Assembly (NCBI GenBank): GCA_019058515.1
Contig: JAHPYY010000100.1
Span: 1-23,542 of the forward strand
Direction: 5' to 3'
DNA length: 23,542 nucleotides
From: Promethearchaeota archaeon
GTDB taxonomy: Archaea > Asgardarchaeota > Lokiarchaeia > Sigynarchaeales > SOKP01
Of the stretch, positions 16,174 through 23,445 are shown piece after piece. The position numbers were made by a program, and so were the translations under genes. Position 1 is the stretch's first letter, and each line of letters begins with the position of its first letter. Under the pieces are notes generated by a model, which was given only the letters and a program-made list of their open reading frames with translations, was not told the DNA's origin and searched no databases.

Positions 16174-16245
16174 AAACAGCTTAAGTTTTACTCTAATTTA
16201 AAATTACTATCATTATTTCATAAGATTAAAGAAATTCGTAGGGGG

Positions 16246-16258
16246 TTATAATATAAAA
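16246..16258 (+). promoter_or_regulatory. TATA-like box for dinB
   Basis: TTATAATATAAAA follows a G5 run (16241-16245) and precedes the ATG at 16273 by about 20 bases. If transcription begins about 25 bases downstream, the ATG at 16315 (Met15) becomes a possible alternative start. Confidence 0.35.
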
Positions 16259-16272
16259 TAGTTCCTTAAATT

Positions 16273-17397
16273 ATGAGTCTCGATTCACAACACTATAAAC
16301 ACCATAATTTGCAAATGGATCGTTATATTCTGCACTGTGATTTAGACTGTTTCTTTGCTGCAGTAGAACAAAGAGATAACCCCGAATTAGAAGGGAAGCC
16401 AACAATTGTAGGCGCAGATCCCTTAAAAGGGAAAGGGCGTGGTGTAATTAGCACCTGTAATTACGAGGCGAGGAAATTCGGATTACATTCTGCAATGCCT
16501 ATCTCTCAAGCGTATAAGTTATGTCCTCAAGGAGTGTATCTTAAGCCAAACCACTTTAAATATAAAGAAGCATCTGATAAAGTGATGGCGATTCTTAAGA
16601 AATTTTCACCAGTTTTTCAATATGTTGGAATGGATGAAGCTTATTTGGATATGTCGCATCTATGTGATATTACCGAGGTAACAGATACTTGCTTATGTAT
16701 ACAAAGAGAAATCAAGTCAAAAGTAGGAATTACAATATCAATTGGTTGTGCTTCTTCAAAGTCTATTGCGAAAATAGCTTCTGATTACAATAAACCTAAC
16801 GGAATTACAATAATTAGAGACAAAGATATAAAGGATATGTTAAGAGAATTAGAGGTTACACGTATTCCCGGAATCGGTCCCAAAAGTAAACCCGTTCTAC
16901 GAAAGATAGGAATAAGAAAAATCGGTGATATCATTGATTATACTCCTAGTCAAATGATAAATCTCTTTGGAAACCATGGTAAATGGATATGGAAAGTGAT
17001 TAATGGTCTTGATAAAAGAAGGGTTGATGATTTCCATGGAGTTCGGAAATCTATTAGTCAAGAAAGGACATTTTACGAGGATACTGATGATTTTAGCCAG
17101 ATATTGGCAAAGTTAGAAGAAATAAACGATAAAATTGATAAAATAGTTGAACGAAAAGGTATTTTATATAAAACTATAACTTTGAAAATCAGGTTAGAAG
17201 GATTCTTGACATTTACGAGATCAAAGACGCTTCAATTTCACATGCACAGCAAGGAAATCGTTCTAAAAACGGTTTTGAGTTTGTATAAGGAATTTGAAAA
17301 GCAAAATAAAAAAGTTCGATTGTTAGGGATAAAGCTTTCTAATTTGTTATTTAATCAACTTAAACAAAAAACAATTTTAGAATATGCGAAAATTTAA
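16273..17397 (+). CDS. dinB: DNA polymerase IV (Y-family translesion polymerase)
   Basis: 374 residues. Y-family palm residues are visible: HCDLDCFFAAVE with metal ligand D23 and steric-gate F28, and MDEAY with D121 and E122. TCNYEARKFGLHSAMP (61-76) and CPQGVYL are family fingers motifs. A thumb helix-hairpin-helix reads IPGIGPKSKPVLRKIGI, followed by a little-finger domain. The 14-residue extension before MDRYILHCD is His-rich and could be untranslated if Met15 is the start. The C-terminus QKTILEYAKI (365-374) resembles a PCNA-interacting peptide at the place where Dpo4 has one. It copies damaged DNA with low fidelity. It is the first gene of a plus-strand pair followed by a regulator. Confidence 0.95.
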   Translation: MSLDSQHYKHHNLQMDRYILHCDLDCFFAAVEQRDNPELEGKPTIVGADPLKGKGRGVISTCNYEARKFGLHSAMPISQAYKLCPQGVYLKPNHFKYKEASDKVMAILKKFSPVFQYVGMDEAYLDMSHLCDITEVTDTCLCIQREIKSKVGITISIGCASSKSIAKIASDYNKPNGITIIRDKDIKDMLRELEVTRIPGIGPKSKPVLRKIGIRKIGDIIDYTPSQMINLFGNHGKWIWKVINGLDKRRVDDFHGVRKSISQERTFYEDTDDFSQILAKLEEINDKIDKIVERKGILYKTITLKIRLEGFLTFTRSKTLQFHMHSKEIVLKTVLSLYKEFEKQNKKVRLLGIKLSNLLFNQLKQKTILEYAKI

Positions 17398-17456
17398 CTT
17401 GCCTTGCCTAGTTCTTTAGACTCATTTAACAAATCAATCGTTAAGAAAGTTGAATT

Positions 17457-17466
17457 GTTTTTAAAT
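17457..17466 (+). promoter_or_regulatory. TATA-like box for the Lrp/AsnC regulator
   Basis: GTTTTTAAAT ends 23 bases before the ATG at 17490, a spacing that fits leaderless transcription. Lrp-type proteins commonly bind near their own promoters, so autoregulation is possible; no clear operator repeat was found. Confidence 0.4.
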
Positions 17467-17489
17467 CATAAAATATTAAGTTTTTTGGT

Positions 17490-17978
17490 ATGAACGACCC
17501 CGAAACAAAAACCAAAGAAGACACGGATTTAGAGATATTACAAATTCTTAGTAAAGATGGAAGAAAATCCTACAGGAATATCGCTGTAGACCTACATAGA
17601 TCTCCAGTTACTATCAAAAAACATGTCGAAGACTTAGAGAATAGAAAAATCATCAAGGATTACGGAATTAGGGTGGATTACGAGAAGCTTGGATATAATC
17701 TTATCGCCTTTATCGAAATTACAATTTCGAAAGGAAAAATGATTGAAGTGGAAAAAATGATCGCCGAAGATCCTCACGTATTTGGAGTTTACGATATTAC
17801 GGGAACATACGACGCTATTATCTTTTCACGATTTAAATCGAGACAAGAGTTAAGCAAAATGATTAAAAAAATTCATTCTTCGGAGTTTGTTGAGCGCACC
17901 AATACACATTTAGTTTTAAATATCATAAAAGAAGGGAGCTCATTAAAAGATTTACTCGCAGCTGACAATTTAGAATAA
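17490..17978 (+). CDS. Lrp/AsnC-family transcriptional regulator
   Basis: 162 residues. An N-terminal winged helix-turn-helix (about 12-60: LEILQILSKDGRKSYRNIA, then SPVTIKKHVEDLENRKII) is followed by an AsnC/RAM ligand-binding domain (about 68-150) with the family pattern VFGVYDITGTYDAII. Such proteins form octamers of dimers and sense amino acids. The helix after the first beta-strand (GKMIEVEKMIAEDPHV) is usual for the RAM domain. The ligand cannot be read from the sequence. It begins 92 bases after dinB, apparently from its own promoter, and converges with the phosphatase gene with 7 bases between stops. Confidence 0.93.
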   Translation: MNDPETKTKEDTDLEILQILSKDGRKSYRNIAVDLHRSPVTIKKHVEDLENRKIIKDYGIRVDYEKLGYNLIAFIEITISKGKMIEVEKMIAEDPHVFGVYDITGTYDAIIFSRFKSRQELSKMIKKIHSSEFVERTNTHLVLNIIKEGSSLKDLLAADNLE

Positions 17979-17985
17979 ATCATCC

Positions 17986-18912
17986 TTAATTTAGTTCTCT
18001 TATCTCTTCTATTCTCATTAGAACCTCATTGTGCAAAATGCCGTTAGAAACTACATAACCAGGGCTTTTCACCAAACACAATTTTCCTTTGTATTCCAGA
18101 TTATCACCATTAAGGTATGTAACCATTCCTCCCGCTTCTCTTACGAGTAGATCCCCTGGTACATAATCCCAAGAGAAAGAAAAATCTTCACGAAGAGGTT
18201 TTATGTATAAATCAGCGGTTCCATCTGCAACCTTACAGAATTTTGCCATGCTATCAATCTGTTTGTGGTTTTTTACCTTATTTTTAGAAGCAAATTCCAT
18301 AACCCACGGTTCATCGTAATGCAAAGAATGATATAGGCGAAATTTACTAAGATCAGATGAGTTACTTACATGAATCTTCGAATAAGAACGATTATCGTAA
18401 GACATTTCAGCACCATACCCCTTGATAGCCCTAAAAACTGCCGTTTCAATAGAATTATAATTTGGAACGGATATAGCAGAAACTTGAGGTTCATTTGAAA
18501 TCATTAAACCTAAACCTATTGCGTACCATAGTTTCTTTTCATAACCTAAAGTTCCGTCTATTGGGTCAATGGTCCAAGTTCGCTTAGAGCTAGAGCCTTT
18601 ATATTTCAATAATTCTATAAGATTATTTGTTATCTTCATCGATAATTCATCAAAACAATGCAAAATCATATCACGATTCTCATTATCAATTAGATCTATG
18701 TTTTCTTCTTCTGCAACAATATGATCTTCAGGGAATTTTTTCCTAATTTGGGATATTATGTATATTTGCGAAGCTAAATCAGCTAAAGTAACAGGTGAAT
18801 CGTCTTGCTTCTTATAAGATTTGATATGTTTATTCTTAAACCATTCAGTGATCTTACTTGATTCGAGAACAACCTTACTTGCGAATTCTAATTCGAAACT
18901 AAAAATAGACAA
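17986..18912 (-). CDS. Inositol monophosphatase superfamily phosphatase, HAL2/CysQ-like
   Basis: 308 residues from a TTG start; a stop lies two codons upstream in frame, and no nearby ATG exists. Metal-site motifs of the lithium-sensitive phosphatase family are all present: SPVTLAD (39-45), VAEEE (66-70), WTIDPIDGT (113-121) and WDYVPGD (248-254, D249). The KGSSSKRTWTIDPIDGTLGY arrangement resembles 3'(2'),5'-bisphosphate nucleotidase (HAL2), which clears PAP in sulfur metabolism, more than inositol monophosphatase or fructose bisphosphatase, but no sulfate-assimilation gene is near. Family certain, substrate moderate. Possibly leaderless. Confidence 0.87.
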   Translation of the reverse strand: MSIFSFELEFASKVVLESSKITEWFKNKHIKSYKKQDDSPVTLADLASQIYIISQIRKKFPEDHIVAEEENIDLIDNENRDMILHCFDELSMKITNNLIELLKYKGSSSKRTWTIDPIDGTLGYEKKLWYAIGLGLMISNEPQVSAISVPNYNSIETAVFRAIKGYGAEMSYDNRSYSKIHVSNSSDLSKFRLYHSLHYDEPWVMEFASKNKVKNHKQIDSMAKFCKVADGTADLYIKPLREDFSFSWDYVPGDLLVREAGGMVTYLNGDNLEYKGKLCLVKSPGYVVSNGILHNEVLMRIEEIRELN

Positions 18913-19106
18913 TTTCTAATCCAACTAATTAAAGATTTAATTACTTCGATATAAAATTAATAATAGAAATTAAAAATCTTCAATATAATCTATAAAACTT
19001 GACTTCTTTTGTACCTAAAAATTTCTGAAACGATTAATATTTTTGATCTAAAAATATAAAGTATTATAAACAACTTTCACCAATATTTTTATATTTAATA
19101 ACAAGT

Positions 19107-19112
19107 GAGGAG
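19107..19112 (+). promoter_or_regulatory. Shine-Dalgarno (GAGGAG) of the seven-helix membrane protein
   Basis: GAGGAG ends 6 bases before the ATG at 19119, one of the few strong ribosome binding sites in the window. Its presence implies a leader RNA, so the TATA-like AAATATAAAG near 19052-19061 is a better promoter than the one at 19087-19096. Confidence 0.6.
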
Positions 19113-19118
19113 CATACT

Positions 19119-19850
19119 ATGGGGGATTTAAACTATACGCTAAATTTTACAGGAATGGTCTTCGAAATATTCATAATCGCTATAGCAGCCATCTTGCTAT
19201 TATTAATAATAAACAAATATTTCGTTAAAAAACATAAATTAACACTTATGTTGTTTTTTATCTTTTTGCTTTATTTTCTAGCTATTTTTTTTTCTTGGCT
19301 TTCCAAAGTGTTAATAGTAACATATTTTCCAATCGTAAACGATGGTTCAGTGGTATCATGGTTTCTGTTTAGAATTGTTGACTTTAGATTAAGTGAATTC
19401 TTTGTAACCATTGCTATAGCTATATCCTACGTTTTGAAAGTGAATATTTTTGAAAAAGGGTACAATTCAATTCTAAGGATTATAGTTATCGCATATGGAA
19501 GTTTTACAGGTTTCTTTGTCCTTGTTATTTATGAACACGGAAACGTATTATTAGATGTATTCGCTTTTCTGTTGGTATTTGTATTCATGGGAATGATATA
19601 TTTTCCATTCTTAGTTCGAGCCATCAATTCCTATAGGTCTGTTGACGATCCGATTTTTAAAAAAGGATTTCTTGCTTTAGCCATTATGTCAATCAGTTTT
19701 ACATTAATCTTCCTTAATTTTGCAATTGATAGAGTGTTAATATTGTTTGGTTCACCAGGGTTTACCGTATTTTATTTTTTAGCATGGATTTGCGGTATTA
19801 TTGGTATTCTTGGAGCATATTTTGGATATATTAGACCTAAATCCAAATAA
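19119..19850 (+). CDS. Seven-transmembrane protein of unknown function
   Basis: 243 residues, no recognised family. Seven hydrophobic helices are visible at roughly 11-33, 41-65, 88-108, 116-138, 140-165, 181-207 and 212-236, connected by short loops, with a basic C-terminal tail (RPKSK). The N-terminus MGDLNYTLNFTG has no cleavable signal and a possible NFT glycosylation sequon on the outside. There is no retinal-type lysine in the last helix and no enzymatic motif, so it is not a rhodopsin on this evidence. The shape resembles the 7TM sensor halves that precede histidine kinases, but here it is a stand-alone protein. A strong Shine-Dalgarno and a downstream T-run suggest a monocistronic gene. 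Confidence 0.75.
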   Translation: MGDLNYTLNFTGMVFEIFIIAIAAILLLLIINKYFVKKHKLTLMLFFIFLLYFLAIFFSWLSKVLIVTYFPIVNDGSVVSWFLFRIVDFRLSEFFVTIAIAISYVLKVNIFEKGYNSILRIIVIAYGSFTGFFVLVIYEHGNVLLDVFAFLLVFVFMGMIYFPFLVRAINSYRSVDDPIFKKGFLALAIMSISFTLIFLNFAIDRVLILFGSPGFTVFYFLAWICGIIGILGAYFGYIRPKSK

Positions 19851-19863
19851 ATTCAATCATTAA

Positions 19864-19878
19864 TTTTTTTTCTTTTTT
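19864..19878 (+). terminator. T-rich terminator after the seven-helix membrane protein
   Basis: T8-C-T6 begins 14 bases after the stop codon and lies between two convergent genes. This is the clearest intrinsic archaeal terminator in the window. Confidence 0.6.
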
Positions 19879-19885
19879 GATAGTG

Positions 19886-20743
19886 TTATATTTTGGAATT
19901 ATTTTTCGTATTATCTAAAAAGATTCTCTCAAATTTCAGTTTCGCTAGATCGATTAAAACTACGATAACCGAACGACTAACGTGTGAAGTTTGTCCTGGT
20001 TGAATACACACACTTGAGCCTATGTTCGTTCTCCATACACCTGATTTTTCTGGACTTTCATGAATATGTCCATGGAGAGTTAACATTGGTTGATTTACAA
20101 AAATATAATTGTAAACTGATTTAGAGCCAACTGTTTCCCCGTTATACACAACATCTAATCCAAATCCCGTTGGGGGATCGTGTATAGTTAAAATTGTTTT
20201 TTTATAATCTATAGGCTTAACTAAAATCCTCAATTCTTCCTCAATCGTTGGAAGGGAATTTATGTGCTCAAACCAATTTTCAATTTGTTTAAATCCTTTT
20301 TTACTCGAGTACACTGCCTTACCTAGCTGTCTTGGTAGCTTAAAATTATCGTGATCTTTCCTACATCGGTCTTTTAATCCAAACGGAAGGTCAGAAACTA
20401 AGTTAAATCCAATAAAGTCAAAATCACCAATGTTTACTTTCTGTTGAGCAATATTTAGGACATATTGATATTTATCGCATACTTTTTGAAAATCAACATC
20501 AAATATAGATAAGTCGTCATTTCCAGGCATAACAAGGTGACATATTTTTTGTTTGTTAACTTTATAAAAATAAGCATCGAGAAATCCGTAAATAAATACT
20601 CCTTGTTTCATAAAATTCGGTCTAATGGGAAGCATATCACCCCCATTGATAACTATGTCAGGCTTTAATTTTTTAATACTATCGTAAATTAAATCGTACT
20701 TATATTCTGCTCCATGTAAATCAGTTGTATACAATACTCGCAT
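19886..20743 (-). CDS. Calcineurin-like metallophosphoesterase
   Basis: 285 residues. The two-metal site of the family is visible: TDLHG (D8, H10), NGGD (D36), GNDD (N75), H188 in TIHDPP, and GHIHES (H226, H228). An unusual insert at about 115-160 with KDRCRKDHDNFKLPR separates the two halves. The YTTDLHG start and HDPPTGFG segment resemble an archaeal and bacterial group of uncharacterised phosphoesterases, broader and longer than YfcE. Cytosolic. A Shine-Dalgarno AGGTGA 4 bases before the ATG fixes the start. Substrate unknown. Confidence 0.9.
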   Translation of the reverse strand: MRVLYTTDLHGAEYKYDLIYDSIKKLKPDIVINGGDMLPIRPNFMKQGVFIYGFLDAYFYKVNKQKICHLVMPGNDDLSIFDVDFQKVCDKYQYVLNIAQQKVNIGDFDFIGFNLVSDLPFGLKDRCRKDHDNFKLPRQLGKAVYSSKKGFKQIENWFEHINSLPTIEEELRILVKPIDYKKTILTIHDPPTGFGLDVVYNGETVGSKSVYNYIFVNQPMLTLHGHIHESPEKSGVWRTNIGSSVCIQPGQTSHVSRSVIVVLIDLAKLKFERIFLDNTKNNSKI

Positions 20744-20747
20744 TTAT

Positions 20748-20753
20748 TCACCT
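20748..20753 (-). promoter_or_regulatory. Shine-Dalgarno (AGGTGA) of the metallophosphoesterase
   Basis: On the minus strand AGGTGA ends 4 bases before the ATG and is a strong match to the archaeal anti-Shine-Dalgarno. Confidence 0.55.
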
Positions 20754-20893
20754 AATCTTGCTCACATTTCGATAAACGAGATTTAGACAATAATAGAACG
20801 ACCAATTCTGATTATGGTTTATAATATATCCATTTTTAAGAGAACCATACTTCACTTATTTAAAAGAATGTTTAATAATAAAGGTTAATAAAT

Positions 20894-21250
20894 GTGAAAG
20901 CAGAAGGTATTGTATTTTTGTACGACAGGAAATTAGGTAATCCAGAACAAATTTCTAAACAATTTAGCGAACATTTCTCAGAGATCTCAGAGAATCTCGT
21001 TAAAGAAAATTTGTTATCTTTAAGCGATCTCAAGTCGATTATGGATAACAAAACGATATTTTGGGGAGGTATTAAACAAAACTTCGAGAAAATACTATTA
21101 GATTCTGATGCAATTGGCACAATCTCCTGGGATGTTTACAAAAGCCATACTGGAAAGGAATGCTCAGAAGATGTGAAGAGTTTGATTTATAATAACGATG
21201 AGAATTCTTGGAACTTCCCTCTAATAGTAAGTGTTTTGTCTATCGAGTAA
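20894..21250 (+). CDS. Small protein of unknown function
   Basis: 118 residues from GTG at 20894; an in-frame stop at 20879-20881 leaves no earlier start, and the overlapping ATG at 20892 is in another frame. The protein begins with a predicted beta strand (GIVFLYDR), continues with acidic helices (about 17-70, rich in Ser, Glu, Asn and Leu) and has a single Cys. No membrane segment, signal or zinc motif. A TATA-like TTATTTAAAA at about 20856-20865 and an AAAGGT before the start support expression. I do not recognise a family; it may be lineage-specific. It is isolated between two minus-strand genes and converges with the fusion gene. Confidence 0.6.
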   Translation: MKAEGIVFLYDRKLGNPEQISKQFSEHFSEISENLVKENLLSLSDLKSIMDNKTIFWGGIKQNFEKILLDSDAIGTISWDVYKSHTGKECSEDVKSLIYNNDENSWNFPLIVSVLSIE

Positions 21251-21286
21251 AAAAGATAATAGAATATTTAAAACATCTTCTAATAT

Positions 21287-22969
21287 TCAGATTTTTTTTG
21301 ATTCTTTAAAAATTTCAAAAACTTCTTCTTCGTATTCTATTGTGTCTTCTGGTAATAATGTCGGATTTCCTAATACTTTTGCGAGATAATATATTTTCGC
21401 CCCTCGCTCTAAATAAGTTAAGACGGTATACGCCCCTTCTAAATGGCTACCGCAACATAAATTGCCGTGATTAGCTAAAAACAATGCATTTTTTTCTCCT
21501 AATCGTTCAACGACATTTTCAGCTAATTCGCTCGAACCTGCTTCACCATAATCTGCGCAAACAATCTCGCCACCTAAATACGGAACTAACTCTTCGAAAA
21601 TTGGAGGCAATGTGAGATTTAAAGTGCTCAGAATAGTTGAATACACACTATGTGAGTGAATAATCGCTTGGACATCTTCTCTTTCTTTATATACTCCTAG
21701 ATGAAGGTGTCTCTCAACGGAAGGATTTCTGTCTCCAGAAAGTACTTTTCCATCCATATTGATAATTAATATATCTTCAGCGTTCATTTCATCGTATCTA
21801 AAATTACTAGGAGTTATTAAGACAGTGTCCTGATCTTCAACTTTGGTTCTTACACTCACATTTCCTGCCGATCCAATTACATGTCCTTCTTCTAACAATT
21901 TAAAGCAAACATCGACTATTTCTTGTTTAAGGGGGCGTAGATTTTCAAATGCTTTATTTTCAGGTTGTTTATATTGTTTAAATACTTCAGGATTTAACAC
22001 ATGTTTAGGCGCTTTATTATCCAACCATAGTTTAATGTCCTGAAGCAATATTTCTGATTGTCTTTTTATTACTTCCTTAGTGTTCCCGCCAATGTGAGGA
22101 GTTATTATTACATTTTCTAGTTCAATAAATTCGTTGTCTTCGTCAATAGGTTCCATTGGAAAAACATCTAATGCCGCTCCAGCTATACTCTTGCTTTTTA
22201 AAGCGTTGTATAAAGCATCATAATCAATTAAGCTACCCTTTGAAGTATTTATGATATAAGCGGTTTCTTTCATGGAGTTTATGATTTCTTCGTTAATTAA
22301 ATTGTCATTTTCATCCGTAGCTACAGCGTGGATTGTTATAAAATCCGAATCTTTGACAATTTCATCGATTTCAACTTTCTTGCCGAAATTTGCAACTATT
22401 TCCTCGCTAACATACGGATCGTAAACTAGAATTTTTACTCCAAATGGATTTAGCCTAGTTGCAACTCTCCTACCGATTTGTCCGAACCCAATTATTCCAA
22501 CTGTCTTACCTTTTAGTTCAATGCCCATATATTGGTTCATACAATCAAGATAATCGTCAAAATCTATGATTTCAAAACTTTCAGAATGAATTAATCTATC
22601 TAATTTTTGTAAATTACGAGCTAAAGACAAGATAAGTCCAATTGTAAGTTCTGCGACGGCATCTACATTTCTTAGAGGTGTGTTGAGAACGGGAACATTA
22701 TTCATAGATGCTGTTTTTAAATCCACATTAAATGGGTCTCCTCTACAAGAAACCACCAATTTTAATTTAGATTCTTCAAATATTTTTGATTTCTTTAGAT
22801 CGTCGGCTTCTGTTATGAACACTTCATATTCTTTCAGTTTTTCAGTTAACTCGTTTACATCGAAATAAACTATCTTGGTCTCTCTCCAAGGTTCATAGGT
22901 AATTTCCATTAAAGTCTTTAATTCGGCTAACACACTTTCGCTTAAACTAGCAGTTATTAACGCTCTCAT
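21287..22969 (-). CDS. Fusion of D-2-hydroxyacid dehydrogenase (SerA/YoaD-like) and class II aldolase
   Basis: 560 residues in one continuous frame. Residues 1-330 form a D-2-hydroxyacid dehydrogenase: VVSCRGDPFNVDL (72-84), NAD loop GFGQIG (161-166), NTSKG (241-245), LDVFPMEP with E273, and TPHIGGNT with H292. The conserved substrate Arg of NxxRG is Lys244. A short linker (about 330-345) leads to a full class II aldolase (346-540): GNVSVR (369-374), PSVE with E419, HSH (H438, H440) and ANHG with H501. A Shine-Dalgarno AAGGAGG lies 11 bases before the ATG. Separate dehydrogenase and aldolase genes of these types are often neighbours in bacterial sugar-acid loci; joined they suggest substrate channelling. 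Pathway unknown. Confidence 0.88.
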   Translation of the reverse strand: MRALITASLSESVLAELKTLMEITYEPWRETKIVYFDVNELTEKLKEYEVFITEADDLKKSKIFEESKLKLVVSCRGDPFNVDLKTASMNNVPVLNTPLRNVDAVAELTIGLILSLARNLQKLDRLIHSESFEIIDFDDYLDCMNQYMGIELKGKTVGIIGFGQIGRRVATRLNPFGVKILVYDPYVSEEIVANFGKKVEIDEIVKDSDFITIHAVATDENDNLINEEIINSMKETAYIINTSKGSLIDYDALYNALKSKSIAGAALDVFPMEPIDEDNEFIELENVIITPHIGGNTKEVIKRQSEILLQDIKLWLDNKAPKHVLNPEVFKQYKQPENKAFENLRPLKQEIVDVCFKLLEEGHVIGSAGNVSVRTKVEDQDTVLITPSNFRYDEMNAEDILIINMDGKVLSGDRNPSVERHLHLGVYKEREDVQAIIHSHSVYSTILSTLNLTLPPIFEELVPYLGGEIVCADYGEAGSSELAENVVERLGEKNALFLANHGNLCCGSHLEGAYTVLTYLERGAKIYYLAKVLGNPTLLPEDTIEYEEEVFEIFKESKKI

Positions 22970-22980
22970 ATGGATATAAT

Positions 22981-22987
22981 CCTCCTT
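22981..22987 (-). promoter_or_regulatory. Shine-Dalgarno (AAGGAGG) of the dehydrogenase-aldolase fusion
   Basis: On the minus strand AAGGAGG precedes the ATG at 22969 by 11 bases. A TATA-like stretch (AAGATATATC) lies just upstream at about 22990-22999, which may be the promoter; if so the leader is very short. Confidence 0.5.
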
Positions 22988-23005
22988 ATTGATATATCTT
23001 ATTTT

Positions 23006-23011
23006 AAAAAA
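23006..23011 (-). terminator. T-run after the SCP2-like gene
   Basis: Six consecutive A on the plus strand (T on the minus strand) 13-18 bases after the SCP2-like stop codon, directly before the promoter region of the fusion gene. Weak but well placed. Confidence 0.3.
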
Positions 23012-23023
23012 TGACCAAAAAGT

Positions 23024-23374
23024 TTAGAACATTAAACTTCTTAGTTTCATGAGGCTTCGCATATTTCCTTCAATTATTTTAATTTTTCCAGATGAATATG
23101 CTTTTACTCCCCCAATTTCTTTATTAAACATATCGATCATGACTTGTTCACCAGTAAATTCAATTTTTATTGGAGCGTTATCGTCCCTGGTATTATCCTT
23201 AACCTCTATTCCCTGATCGAAATTAATTAGAAGAAGGACCTTTCTACCCGTATCTAAAAAATGCATTTGGATAGGATCATTAAATTTAGCTAATTTCTTT
23301 TGCGTTTTTTCTGAACTATTATACCTATTTTCGATTTCCTTTAAGCATTGCTCAACATTTTCATATTCTGGCAT
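23024..23374 (-). CDS. SCP2 (sterol carrier protein 2)-like protein
   Basis: 116 residues, the size of a single SCP2 domain. After an N-terminal helix rich in charged residues (ECL-type, about 5-28), the pattern matches the fold: beta strands around IQMHFLD, KVLLLINFDQGIEV and APIKIEFTGEQVMIDMF, then GVKAYSSGKIKIIEGNMRSLMKLRSLMF, which resembles the conserved last strand-turn-helix (GKxKxxG...L). SCP2 domains form a hydrophobic tunnel binding lipids or fatty acyl-CoA. Its lipid in this archaeon is unknown. TATA-like AT-rich sequence at about 23400-23416 lies upstream. It may be co-transcribed with the fusion gene 54 bases downstream. Confidence 0.7.
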   Translation of the reverse strand: MPEYENVEQCLKEIENRYNSSEKTQKKLAKFNDPIQMHFLDTGRKVLLLINFDQGIEVKDNTRDDNAPIKIEFTGEQVMIDMFNKEIGGVKAYSSGKIKIIEGNMRSLMKLRSLMF

Positions 23375-23429
23375 ATTTTTTACGATACCTCATAATGATC
23401 AATATTTTTAAATAAATTTTTCTCGTTAT

Positions 23430-23436
23430 TAAAAAA
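23430..23436 (-). terminator. T-run after the partial gene at the right edge
   Basis: A run of six A at 23431-23436 on the plus strand reads as T6 on the minus strand, 10-16 bases after the stop of the truncated gene. Confidence 0.3.
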
Positions 23437-23445
23437 TTAATATTA

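Noticed and set aside
18913..19118. The 205-base gap before the seven-helix protein as a possible RNA gene
   Set aside because: It is uniformly AT-rich with no GC-rich folded core, tRNA signature or strong inverted repeat; it holds only promoter-like AT sequences for the two divergent genes.
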